Origin: JABURQ01 sp029243145
Lineage (GTDB): Bacteria > Planctomycetota > Planctomycetia > Planctomycetales > Planctomycetaceae
Assembly: GCA_965660145.1 (NCBI GenBank)
Contig: CBFHYX010000010.1
Span: 1 to 64,000, forward strand
Direction of reading: 5' to 3'
DNA: 64,000 nucleotides
Below, piece by piece: positions 19,779 through 28,340 of this stretch. Position 1 is the first letter of the stretch, and each line of letters starts with the position of its first letter. Under the pieces are notes generated by a model, which saw nothing but the letters and a program-made list of their open reading frames with translations, did no database searches and was not told the origin of the DNA. Both the position numbers and the translations under genes were made by a program.

Positions 19779-22541
19779 TCACTTCAACGATTCCAGAAAG
19801 ACCAGCAGATCTTCGAATTCACGTGCGGTCATTTGTTCTTCCAATTTCTCGGGCATGACCGATGTCTTTTGCGGCATCCGTTCTTCAACGTCGGCCGTTT
19901 TGAGTTCGACGGTCGTGCCGTCCTGCATGCCGAGAACAGTGTCCCCCGTATTCTCATGGACGATCATGCCGGTGTACGTTTTCCCTTTGGTCGAGATCAT
20001 GCTCCATGTCGTGAATTGAGGAGAGACTTCTTGTGACGGCTTACGAATCGATTCGATCAACTTTTCGCGAGACATGGCCCCACCAATGTTCGTCAGGTTT
20101 GGTCCGATATTGCCGCCACGCCCCTGGACTACGTGACATTTGTAACAACCCGGCCCCTGTGGATGAAAGAACAAGCGACGCCCGGCATTAGCATCTGGTT
20201 TGCCAGACACTTCAAACGGTTCTGTCGGGCGTTTGTTTGTCTTCACCCGCAATACGCGGAGCGCTTCACGCGCAAGAATGGGGTTCTCCGATTTTGAATA
20301 TTTCTTGACGGTCTGCTCAGCGTGTATGTAATCAGACGCACGTCTCGCAATGCCGACCAAGGCCTCTGCTCTCAGGTTAATGTCAAGCGATTCATCATTC
20401 ACGGCTCTGAGCAATCCGCAATAGCGGGACTTGGCCGGATTGAGAACTGCCGTGCGAATGGCTTCACGCTTGAGGATCATCTCATCAGAATAGGTCAGCT
20501 CCCTGAGCAATTGAGAATCGAGCTCTTCATCGAATGGATCGATCAGCCGCAATGCGATGGCCCGTACATTGGCGGGTTTCGATTCGTCTTTCAGAATCGG
20601 CAGGACATATTTGCCAGACGGCGTCTTGTCGAACTCCTGCGGCGGCTTTCCATCGAGCATTTCGAGTGCCGCCAGTGTCGCGAGAAACAAGTCAGGAGTC
20701 AGATCAGGATCGGTAAAGAGTGCTTCGACTTGGGGCCGCAGTTCGATCAGATTCTCTTCGGCAATCCACTGCACTGCGAGACGCTTAAGTTTATTGCTGT
20801 CGGATTTGAGGGCGAGTTGAGGGAGTTCGGAGTCTTGCGGGAAATGCTTGCGAATCAATAGGAGGCATCCGATGCGAATGCTTTCAGCCTGCTTGGATTC
20901 AGGTAAATCGACTTTGGAATTTGTTTTTGGCTGAGAGAACTCCTGTATGAATAAATCAAGCGAGATGTCTTTTTCGTTCAGTGTTTGTCTGGCCATTGTG
21001 TTCAAGAATGGTCGATCTTTCGCCCTTACAAACGCCCTCCAAAAATCCAATCGATCTTCCAATGACTTATTTTTCTGAATCTCTTCGATCTGACGCAAAA
21101 GGCGTTCGTTTCCCCAAAATTTCAACCATTCTGCATTTTCTCTCAAATTCTTTGTTGAGTAAAAATCGTGCTTTCTCCATTCTGTACCTGCCTCAGTGTG
21201 CTTCTCTGCAATTGATTTCGCTGCCAACCGTCTTTCGGTCAAATCCTTTGACTCAAAGTGTTTATCGAGGTCTTTGTAAGACAACTCGGGAGTGATCTTT
21301 TCATAATCAACGATTTCCGATTTTGCACCCTTTGCAACGATGCGCCACACCCGTCCTTTACCGTGGATTTTGTAGTCTCTCAGCACCCAGTCACTCACAT
21401 AGAGAGAACCATCGGGGGCCAGCGCGATGCCGACTGGTCGAAAATTCTCGCCACCCACAATGAACGGCTCGGCGACCGACTCGAATGACGCCCCTTTCGG
21501 TTGGAGTTGGAACCGGTCGATGCGATGATCGCCCCAACTGGTCACGATCAGGTTGCCCAGATACTCTTCGGGGAACGCGTCATGTTCGTAGGCAAGAATG
21601 CCAGACGGAGCTTCGCCGGTTCCTGCCACCATTGGCAATGTGCCGGGGATCTCTCCGTTCCAGGCAGTGAAAGGATGCAACCCTTTGCGACCATTCCGAA
21701 ATCGATAGCCGTAATTTCCCCCTTCGATGATGTGCAACAATCGACAGGGAGGCAACGAGTCGGGATCATTATCAACCGAGAACAACTGACCGAACGCATC
21801 AACGCAATTCGCGTGAGGATTCCAGAAGCCGGTGGCCCAATGTTTGAGTCCCGTACCATCCGGCTGGATTTGATAGATGTTGCCACCTTCGGCTCCCCCC
21901 GAATAGGTGGTCCCGTCGCGTCCGATGATTTTGTAATCGGCTCCCAAGTTCTCCCCGAAGCCGAAGTACATGTTGCCGAGACCATCGAAGGCGAAGCCAG
22001 CGAGTCCGTTGTGCGGATAGTTGCCTTCGGTTTCGAGATGGACGAGTCGTGTTTGATTGTCGCATTGATCGTCGCCGTCGGTGTCTTCGAGCAGGAGAAT
22101 CTCACGGCGAGTCGCAAGATAGACCTGCGTGCGTGTCTTCAGTTCTTCCGGTTTGTCCTCGTCAGAAAATGAAATCGGGTCGAGCCAGATCGGACGGGCT
22201 GCAACACTCATCGAATGCGTGAAGCCGTCTACAAAAATTTTGGCTTCCGCTTTGCCGTCGCCGTCGGTGTCTTCGAGGATCAGTAATCGATCTGTCGGAT
22301 GCTTGTCGTAACCTTCGGGAGGGAAGTGAGTGTTACTTTCAATCACCCAGACTCGACCTTTGTGATCGACATCGATGCCGGTTGGCGTGTTGAGTAACGG
22401 GTCTTCCGCGAAAAGCGTGATTTCCAGACGGTCATCAAGTGATCGTGGTGGAGAGTCTTCTTGCGCGAAGGTTTGAGTGAAGCCGCAGAGAACGAGCAGG
22501 CAGACTGTCGGCCCAATGTGGTTGGATCTTTTCGGATTCAT
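19779..22541 (-). CDS. PVC-type membrane-bound dehydrogenase-like protein with HEAT-like region and C-terminal cytochrome c
   Basis: About 920 residues; the ATG at 22541 is preferred over a GTG eight codons earlier because it starts a normal leader (MNPKRSNHIGPTVCLLVLCG). The N-terminal 400 residues form a sorbosone-dehydrogenase-like propeller (TPTGIDVDHKGRVWVIESNT, AGFAFDGLGNMYFGFGENLG, PVGIALAPDGSLYVSDWVLR). A helical HEAT-like stretch fills about 430-760. The C-terminal heme domain has CYKCHVVQGRGGNIGPNLTN near residue 800, followed by MSREKLIESIRKPSQEVSPQ, the PVC-type heme-binding signature. These periplasmic proteins are thought to oxidise sugars or alcohols; the substrate is unknown. 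Confidence 0.92.
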   Translation of the reverse strand: MNPKRSNHIGPTVCLLVLCGFTQTFAQEDSPPRSLDDRLEITLFAEDPLLNTPTGIDVDHKGRVWVIESNTHFPPEGYDKHPTDRLLILEDTDGDGKAEAKIFVDGFTHSMSVAARPIWLDPISFSDEDKPEELKTRTQVYLATRREILLLEDTDGDDQCDNQTRLVHLETEGNYPHNGLAGFAFDGLGNMYFGFGENLGADYKIIGRDGTTYSGGAEGGNIYQIQPDGTGLKHWATGFWNPHANCVDAFGQLFSVDNDPDSLPPCRLLHIIEGGNYGYRFRNGRKGLHPFTAWNGEIPGTLPMVAGTGEAPSGILAYEHDAFPEEYLGNLIVTSWGDHRIDRFQLQPKGASFESVAEPFIVGGENFRPVGIALAPDGSLYVSDWVLRDYKIHGKGRVWRIVAKGAKSEIVDYEKITPELSYKDLDKHFESKDLTERRLAAKSIAEKHTEAGTEWRKHDFYSTKNLRENAEWLKFWGNERLLRQIEEIQKNKSLEDRLDFWRAFVRAKDRPFLNTMARQTLNEKDISLDLFIQEFSQPKTNSKVDLPESKQAESIRIGCLLLIRKHFPQDSELPQLALKSDSNKLKRLAVQWIAEENLIELRPQVEALFTDPDLTPDLFLATLAALEMLDGKPPQEFDKTPSGKYVLPILKDESKPANVRAIALRLIDPFDEELDSQLLRELTYSDEMILKREAIRTAVLNPAKSRYCGLLRAVNDESLDINLRAEALVGIARRASDYIHAEQTVKKYSKSENPILAREALRVLRVKTNKRPTEPFEVSGKPDANAGRRLFFHPQGPGCYKCHVVQGRGGNIGPNLTNIGGAMSREKLIESIRKPSQEVSPQFTTWSMISTKGKTYTGMIVHENTGDTVLGMQDGTTVELKTADVEERMPQKTSVMPEKLEEQMTAREFEDLLVFLESLK

Positions 22542-22626
22542 ACGATTGGCGTTCCTGGTTAACACTCGCAGATTACTCGGCAGGGAGACCCCTACTCTAC
22601 AAATTTACAAGAGGTGAGCTGAGTTT

Positions 22627-22657
22627 TGAACCGCGGATTACGCCGATCACACGGATT
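22627..22657. repeat. Short dispersed repeat, GAACCGCGGATTACGCCGAT type
   Basis: AACCGCGGATTACGCCGATC followed by ACACGGATTC is a phrase known as a non-coding dispersed repeat in many planctomycete genomes (from memory). Only one copy was found in this window. It lies upstream of the PVC dehydrogenase gene. Confidence 0.35.
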
Positions 22658-22814
22658 CAAGAAAGTAAGTGACAGCGTCGTTGCAAGCCCACAGCCGGGA
22701 AATGCTTCTTCTCGCGATCTCGGTCTTTCTCCTCACGCATCGTGCGGCGACCTTCGTTGACGCGTTTCGGCACGAGCGATGTGAGATGGCCTTTTAGAGG
22801 GGAAGAGAAGAATT

Positions 22815-22853
22815 GACTCACGCAGTGGCGCCGAGACGCAGAGAAAACAAAGA
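22815..22853 (+). repeat. Dispersed repeat CTCACGCAGAGGCGCTGAGA type, copy 2
   Basis: GACTCACGCAGTGGCGCCGA followed by GACGCAGAGAAAACAAAGA is close to the copy at 19431-19466. The rest of the gap 22566-22940 holds no recognisable gene. Confidence 0.65.
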
Positions 22854-22940
22854 ACACTTGAATCTGGGTAGCACCGATAACTGGTCACACGGGGTGTTGT
22901 AGACTGAGACCGGTCCCAGCCTACAACACCTTCATGATCC

Positions 22941-23354
22941 TCAATAGAGATTACTGAAGTAATAAGACCAATATCCGTAACCGTGTAGGGTTAGCAAAAG
23001 GATGTCAAACCCGATGACCAAGAACAAAATGAGAAGGTATCCACGAACGAGATTTCGAATCGAGTTGTTCTGATAAACAGCGACGTTCAAAGCAGACACG
23101 ATCAGAACGACGAGACAACAGACAGTGCAGACAAGTATCGTGCGGAAGTATCCCAGGGCAAGAAACTCATAGGTCAAATACCACCGCTTGCCCATGTCGT
23201 CATAAGATGACAGAAAAGTGCTCTCGAACATCATGGAGAAGCCATAAACTTCTCGAAAGATCACCATCAAACTCAGCGACGTCCAAGTCCCTTCGCAAAG
23301 TAGTAAATGTTGAATCGAATTGTGCTTGGGCTTTGTGTTGGGCTGTTCTGGCAT
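22941..23354 (-). CDS. Small membrane protein, function unknown
   Basis: 137 residues if the ATG at 23354 is used (MPEQPNTKPKHNSIQHLLLC). Earlier in-frame codons lie in a dispersed repeat (23376-23430) and are unlikely to be translated. Two strong helices follow (FRTILVCTVCCLVVLIVSAL and LVRGYLLILFLVIGFDILLL), with a weaker one earlier. The end is rich in aromatic residues (GYGYWSYYFSNLY). I do not recognise the family. It lies just downstream of the L7/L12-like gene on the same strand. Confidence 0.5.
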   Translation of the reverse strand: MPEQPNTKPKHNSIQHLLLCEGTWTSLSLMVIFREVYGFSMMFESTFLSSYDDMGKRWYLTYEFLALGYFRTILVCTVCCLVVLIVSALNVAVYQNNSIRNLVRGYLLILFLVIGFDILLLTLHGYGYWSYYFSNLY

Positions 23355-23375
23355 GTCGCAAATCCTCTTTACCGC

Positions 23376-23430
23376 TTCGCGTTTCTTTGTTTCTCCGCGA
23401 CTTTGCGTCATATTCTGGCCGGTGGAACCT
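23376..23430 (-). repeat. Dispersed repeat TTTGCGTTTCTTTGCTTCTC type, copy 2
   Basis: TTCGCGTTTCTTTGTTTCTC followed by CGCGACTTTGCGTCAT is the second copy of the element at 19686. It lies over the N-terminal extension of the small membrane-protein frame, which argues for the later start there. Confidence 0.65.
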
Positions 23431-23465
23431 GCCCTACGTCGACTGGTGCATTTCATCCACGACTT

Positions 23466-23732
23466 CTAAGCTATCCAGTAGCCGATAGCACCAACGACGG
23501 AAATCAGTAGCACGGCTGACGATCCACAGCCCGATGCTGATGCGGAACCCGAGGTGAACTTTTCGGGTGACTTTTCTTGCAGCTCGGTAGTGAGCGATTC
23601 GATGAAGTCTTTGGCTTCTTTCAGCCCTTGGCCGGACGCATCGCGATACAACTTGATGGCTTCAATCTTGCGTTGGGCGAAAATCGCATCGGCAATTTGA
23701 GTTTTGACTTCAGGAGAAATGTCTGCTGACAT
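23466..23732 (-). CDS. Small protein with ribosomal L7/L12 C-terminal-like domain and a C-terminal membrane helix
   Basis: 88 residues. The middle reads AQRKIEAIKLYRDASGQGLK EAKDFIE, matching the helix-loop-helix of the bL12 C-terminal domain (compare AIKxVRxxTGLGLKEAKxLV). The N-terminal dimerisation domain of bL12 is missing. The chain ends in a Ser/Gly linker and a hydrophobic segment (SAVLLISVVGAIGYWIA) that should sit in the membrane. It is therefore not the ribosomal stalk protein. Such stand-alone L12-like domains occur in many bacteria with no known role. It lies 20 bp downstream of the aspartoacylase-like remnant on the same strand. Confidence 0.75.
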   Translation of the reverse strand: MSADISPEVKTQIADAIFAQRKIEAIKLYRDASGQGLKEAKDFIESLTTELQEKSPEKFTSGSASASGCGSSAVLLISVVGAIGYWIA

Positions 23733-23752
23733 CGGGTTGTTCCTTGCAGAGC

Positions 23753-24542
23753 TTATTCGGATTCCTTCGTATCCTCTTCTTCCTGCCGTTCGACAACCAT
23801 GACGTTGGTTGTTAGGTCTTCGCCGACTTGGCCATCGTGAACGTCGGACTTGAATCGCATTTTTTTCAGGTCGGCTGGTTTCATGCCTTCGGGAAGCTGA
23901 CCAAGATTGCAGACGGCTTCTCCCGGACTAACTGCGGGGAGTGTCGTCATGCCGATGACCACCGCGTCAAAGGGAGCACGCAAGACACTCCGTTCTCTCC
24001 CCAACAAAGTTGAGTTGGTGGCGATGGGGGCATCTTCCTCGATGACATCTTCCGGTGAGACGTGAAAATGGAGAAACCCACCTCGTTCCGCGCGTATCCA
24101 TTTTGATCGTTCGACGACAATCTGACACTCGGAGTTTTCCGGCTCACCCGCAATCATTCCAAAATTGATCAACACATTTTTGATCCCGCGGACTGCCGAA
24201 TCGACGACTCCCGGCTCCACCTTCCAAACCTCTCCCCCTTCCATAATAATCGTGGGACAGCCAGCAAGGCAGGCTTCGCGACGGAAGGCTCCTTTCGGAC
24301 CTTTACCATTCATCACAATCTCGGAGCCGAAAGCTTCTGCCAGATTCTTCACTTTAGGATCGGACAGATCACCGCGGATATTGGGGTAGTTGGTTCTGCG
24401 AACAGAGGCCGTGTGCAAGTCGATGCGATAGTCGCAGCGAGACACAATTTCATCAAAGTTTTTTTTGCCATCCGACTGGCCAAACTCCCCGATTGCGAAC
24501 CGGGAAACGAGCGATTGAGATCCCGGCGGTCGGGGAGATATC
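23753..24542 (-). pseudogene. Succinylglutamate desuccinylase / aspartoacylase-like gene, 5' part deleted
   Basis: The readable part starts near PPGSQSLVSRFA and continues NFDEIVSRCDYRIDLHTASV, RRTNYPNIRGDLSD, ACLAGCPTIIMEGGEVWKV and PFDAVVIGMTTLPAVSPGEA. This is the last two thirds of an ASTE/AspA zinc-hydrolase domain as found next to rimK in many bacteria. The first part, with the HGDE-type zinc ligands, is absent. The sequence joins directly onto the 3' end of the rimK-like gene in a shifted frame. An open frame begins earlier, at 24661, but those first residues are the rimK 3' end read out of frame. The product, if made, would lack the zinc site. Confidence 0.75.
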
Positions 24543-25782
24543 GCGAGCGGGAACTTCAGGGACGGCCGGTTGTTCCTCGACGAATGCTTCTTCTGCGACC
24601 GGCAACTCGGGCAAGTCCTGAATTCCCTGTTGTCTTTTGCGTCGTGTTTTGGCCGGCACAAGCTCCTTCATCGATTCGAGTTTCCCAAAGGCCAAAAGTC
24701 GATCTCCCGCTTCGAGAACTCGTTCGGAACGAGGATTCGGGATCACTTTAGCTCCACGATACAACGTCAACACGTTAATGTCGTTATCTCGCAATCCCGA
24801 TTCGCTAATTGTCTTTCCAACGTAGTCGGAGCCTTCGGGAACATAGATTTCAGTCACGCCATATCCTTGACTGACGGTCAGCCGTTGCCGAAGATCGATC
24901 TCGGGAAAATTCACCTGCGCGGCCATATAATCAACAATCGAGCCCGCGACATCCAGTTGCGTGCAACGCTCGATGACTTCCAACCCCGGCGAAGAATTGA
25001 CTTCCATGATCAGCGGGCCATCTTTGCCTTCGAGCAAGTCCACACCGGCAACCCGCAAGCCCATGAGTTGAGCCGCACGGACAGCCGTCTCACAATAGAC
25101 ATCGTCCAATTGCACTTGTTCCGTGGAACCACCTCGATGGACGTTACTGCGAAACTCTTGCCCTTGAGCGACACGCCGCATCGCTGCGACAACACGGTCA
25201 CCCACGACAAACGCGCGGATATCTTTTCCTTTACTTTCCGCGACAAACTTTTGAATCAGGACGTTCTGCTTTTGGTTTTGTAGCAGTTCAATAATTGCTT
25301 CCGCAGACTGCACGGTTTCAGCCAGCAAGACACCGATCCCCTGAGTTCCTTCCAATAGCTTGATGACCACCGGCGCACCGCCCACTCGTTCAATCGCAGG
25401 CAGAACATCTTTCTTATCGCGGACAAAGGTCGTTTGCGGAATTCCAATTTGGTGTCGGCTTAAAATTTGCAAGCTGCGTAACTTGTCGCGAGAGTTGGAA
25501 ATCCACCAGTCAGCTATTTGCGCAGAAGACATCCATTTGCTCGAATTGACGGACCACTGCTGTACCGAAATACGTGATGGAAGCACCGATCCTCGGCAGC
25601 ACTGCGTCGTACTGTGTGAGCTGCTACTGATTGAAGTATAGGTCGGGATGACCTTCTTCCAGATCAATGGCAAACTTGAGCGTATTGAGAACTTTCACAT
25701 CGTGGCCCCGTTGTTGGGCCGCTTCGCGAAGTCGTCGCGTACTGTAACATTTGGAACTACAAGACAGCACAGCCAATTTCAT
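24453..25782 (-). pseudogene. rimK: RimK-like ATP-grasp ligase gene with amber, frameshift and lost 3' neighbour boundary
   Basis: The natural ATG is at 25782: MKLAVLSCSSKCYSTRRLRE is a typical RimK start. The frame then meets TAG at 25624-25626, where the family has a residue between FNQ and QLTQYDAVLPRIGAS, and TGA at 25510-25512. A shift of one base near 25503-25512 restores ISNSRDKLRSLQILSRHQIG. From there the ATP-grasp domain (PVVIKLLEGTQGIGVLLAET, MEVNSSPGLEVIE) and an RCK-C-like tail (GSDYVGKTISESGLRDNDIN) are intact. The 3' end runs into the aspartoacylase remnant. RimK ligases add glutamate to ribosomal protein S6 or make related peptides. This copy should be inactive unless the changes are sequence errors. 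Confidence 0.8.
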
Positions 25783-25924
25783 TGTGAATCTTTCCAGAGC
25801 AGGAGATATAATTCCAATGTAGCGATCATCGGCTAAAGAGACTGTTGGGATTCTTCCTGATTCCTAACTAGAATACGCGATCCGGTAGTCACAAAGCAAT
25901 GGCGACACCAGCGGGAGTTGTTGG

Positions 25925-26578
25925 CTACTCAACAGAAAAGTCGGCCAAGCGAAAGCCGGGCAGCTTGGATTGCTGAGCGGCTTCCTTCAATTTTGTCAGG
26001 ACATAAGACTTATGATTGGCGACTTCTTGTTCGCTAATCCCGATTGACTCGGCAGCTTCTTTGTTGCGTTGTCCGACAACGAACAGCAACTCGGCACATT
26101 GCAAACGCTGCCAGTCATCCTGTTGTTTCCAGCCCTGAATCAATTCTTTCAGAGTCTCCTGAATCAGATCTGCCTCTGCCGATTTTCTCTCACCGCTGCG
26201 AAACAGGCTCGATGCGCGACGCTCTGGGCCCGGAATGGCGGTGACTCCCGGTCGCGACTCGGTCCCCGCGCATTGAACCGTGGGACGGCGACCCGTTTTG
26301 CGAAAATGATCGGTCAGTTTATGCCCGGCAATCGAGAACAACCACGATTCGAGCGGCGTGCGTTCATCATAATTGGGTAAGCTGATCAGAAATCCGAGAA
26401 AGGTTTCCTGAACCAATTCCTCGCTGACTGCACGATTACGAAGTCGACTGTCGATAAAAACGATGAGACGGCCTTCGTACAGGTCGATCAGCGATTGCCA
26501 AGCATCCTGATCGCCAGCGCGAATCGCAGTCAGTAATGGTTTATCATCGGTCTCAGACATCCTGTCATCATACCACAT
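25925..26578 (-). CDS. ECF-type RNA polymerase sigma factor linked to a protein kinase
   Basis: 217 residues. Region 2 is seen in LLTAIRAGDQDAWQSLIDLY, VSEELVQETFLGFLISLPNY and TPLESWLFSIAGHKLTDHFR. Region 4 is RLQCAELLFVVGQRNKEAAE followed by SIGISEQEVANHKSYVLTKL. The middle linker is long. The ATG at 26578 overlaps the end of the upstream membrane-protein gene by 11 bases; an ATG six codons later (26560) is also possible. With the kinase and membrane protein it forms a three-gene operon with overlapping ends. This matches the planctomycete ECF groups tied to Ser/Thr kinases, where phosphorylation is proposed to control the sigma factor. Confidence 0.88.
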   Translation of the reverse strand: MWYDDRMSETDDKPLLTAIRAGDQDAWQSLIDLYEGRLIVFIDSRLRNRAVSEELVQETFLGFLISLPNYDERTPLESWLFSIAGHKLTDHFRKTGRRPTVQCAGTESRPGVTAIPGPERRASSLFRSGERKSAEADLIQETLKELIQGWKQQDDWQRLQCAELLFVVGQRNKEAAESIGISEQEVANHKSYVLTKLKEAAQQSKLPGFRLADFSVE

Positions 26579-28340
26579 GCTGGTAGAAAAGGAGCGAGTC
26601 TCTAATCAAATACGCACCCGCGGCGGCCGCCAAGACGACCGACAAGGCGGCGAACCTGATCCAACGGGAATAGGCTCCATGAGTTTTCATGTCCATAGAC
26701 AGACTGCCGCCGATGGCGAAAAAGACCACCATCATCACGACCATACAAACCTGCAATACGGTGGTTCGAAAAGTTCGCAATTTGGGGATCCAGGCTTCGA
26801 CGATCTCACCACGGACATCGTCGGACAATTCGACTTGCAGGTGAGTGCGAAACATCTGTGTCGTCTGATCGGGTAATAGTGAGATATACCGCGTCTCCGT
26901 TTCCGTCTGCTTGATGGCATTCAACGAGTCCAGTGACATTTCAATTTCCCAGTTTTCCGCATCCGGGAAAGTGGATCGAAAATCTTTCTGCAAAATACGC
27001 ATTGCCTGACGACGGGCGACGTTTTCCGCTTCGCTTTGACTTTCTCTCCAACCACTATGTACGGGAACCAATGCTTTTCCGGTGTAGGAGATTTGGCCAT
27101 TCGTGACCCAAGGTGAGATCCCTTTGGTGGCCACCTGAAACTGTCTTTCGGTTTCTACTTCTAACCCAGATTGATAGCGATAGAAATGCGACGTTTCTGC
27201 CTCGTACTGGGTATCGCGTTCTAAAGGAACGAGCGACAACAACGGAGTATAGAGAGACCCAACCCAACCCACTGCAATAAGCATGGGTAAAATCCAGACA
27301 AATTGTCCTGCCGCTTGCTGAAACTTTTTCATCGTCCAAGCCTGACCTTGGTGGGCGATCCAAACACCGGCCCCAATCAGAATCGCCAACAGAAGAAGAG
27401 AAATCGCGCCACCGATCACCAAATAATCGGTCCTGAATGCCAACGCGGCGGGGATTGAGTGTGATTGTGTGTGCGAATTCGCTTCACCGGCATGATTCTC
27501 GGTTGTTGCTTGATCTGATGCCAGATCCTCCGAAGCGACAATGCGTCCTTCGGTAATACTGGGGTTTTCTGAAGTCTCGTTTTCGGAACTTCCTAAATCT
27601 TCGGGAGTCATAGGAATGAGACCCGAACCAAGTTCGGCTTCCCGAATCGTCGGTTCTTGCTCTTGCAGAAACTGTTCTCGCTGAGCAATAGAATCTTGCT
27701 CCATCCGTTGAACTTGAGCCGTGCTGACATTGACGACTTCTGCGGAGCGATACAAAAACAGAGACGACATGATCAACAACACAAACACGATCCCCACAGG
27801 TATAAGCACCCATTTGTGCCGATGTTGGGCAATCCAGAATCCACCGCCAACCAAGAGTGCCAAACAAACGAGCCCGAACAGGCTCAAGTTGACTTGTGCA
27901 ACGGGAGAACTCTGAAAGGTCTCTTGAGGGGTTTCGGCATATGCCGACGTGGCAAGGTCGGATTCCAAAGCGGCATCCTCTTCCAAAATTGGGCTGTCCG
28001 TTTTTCTCACCGATCCGGGATCGACTGTTAGGAAAGGAGGTTCGAGAATGATCGCATCGTTGGAGACGAGTCTGGCAGGCTGCGCCACTTGAGAGACGTT
28101 CGGTGATGAGCGTCGACTCACACTCCACGTCAGAGTGAGCAACAGGAACACACCCAACAACACGAAACCTCCAAGAAGTGCACGGACGAAGACCCATCCT
28201 CCTGAACGGGGCTGGCCATGATTGTGAGAGTCAGGTTCGTACTGGTGATCGCGCGACTGATCGTGTCCCTTTGACAGAAAAGGCAACACAAATACGCAAA
28301 TAATCACCAAGCAGAGAATCGCCGCATAAGAAATTATCAT
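26568..28340 (-). CDS. Multi-pass membrane protein of the kinase-sigma operon, function unknown
   Basis: 590 residues with about eight hydrophobic helices: near 1-22, 50-72, 148-168, 174-192, 303-328, 343-365 and two at the C-terminus (CMVVMMVVFFAIGGSLSM, FAALSVVLAAAAGAYLIRDS). Between helices 4 and 5 is an acidic, Ser/Thr-rich stretch. The large domain between helix 6 and the last pair (about 370-530) looks soluble (ETERQFQVATKGISPWVTNG, REIQ-type charged pattern) and may face the periplasm. I do not recognise a family. Its start overlaps the kinase stop and its stop overlaps the sigma-factor start, so all three should be made together; it could be the sensor or anti-sigma part. Confidence 0.7.
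   Translation of the reverse strand: MIISYAAILCLVIICVFVLPFLSKGHDQSRDHQYEPDSHNHGQPRSGGWVFVRALLGGFVLLGVFLLLTLTWSVSRRSSPNVSQVAQPARLVSNDAIILEPPFLTVDPGSVRKTDSPILEEDAALESDLATSAYAETPQETFQSSPVAQVNLSLFGLVCLALLVGGGFWIAQHRHKWVLIPVGIVFVLLIMSSLFLYRSAEVVNVSTAQVQRMEQDSIAQREQFLQEQEPTIREAELGSGLIPMTPEDLGSSENETSENPSITEGRIVASEDLASDQATTENHAGEANSHTQSHSIPAALAFRTDYLVIGGAISLLLLAILIGAGVWIAHQGQAWTMKKFQQAAGQFVWILPMLIAVGWVGSLYTPLLSLVPLERDTQYEAETSHFYRYQSGLEVETERQFQVATKGISPWVTNGQISYTGKALVPVHSGWRESQSEAENVARRQAMRILQKDFRSTFPDAENWEIEMSLDSLNAIKQTETETRYISLLPDQTTQMFRTHLQVELSDDVRGEIVEAWIPKLRTFRTTVLQVCMVVMMVVFFAIGGSLSMDMKTHGAYSRWIRFAALSVVLAAAAGAYLIRDSLLFYQHVV

Noticed and set aside
21501..22172. 223-codon plus-strand frame
   Set aside because: It is antisense to the PVC dehydrogenase propeller, which is clearly the coding strand.
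24570..25283. 237-codon plus-strand frame
   Set aside because: It is exactly antisense to the ATP-grasp part of the rimK-like gene and its translation has no family pattern.
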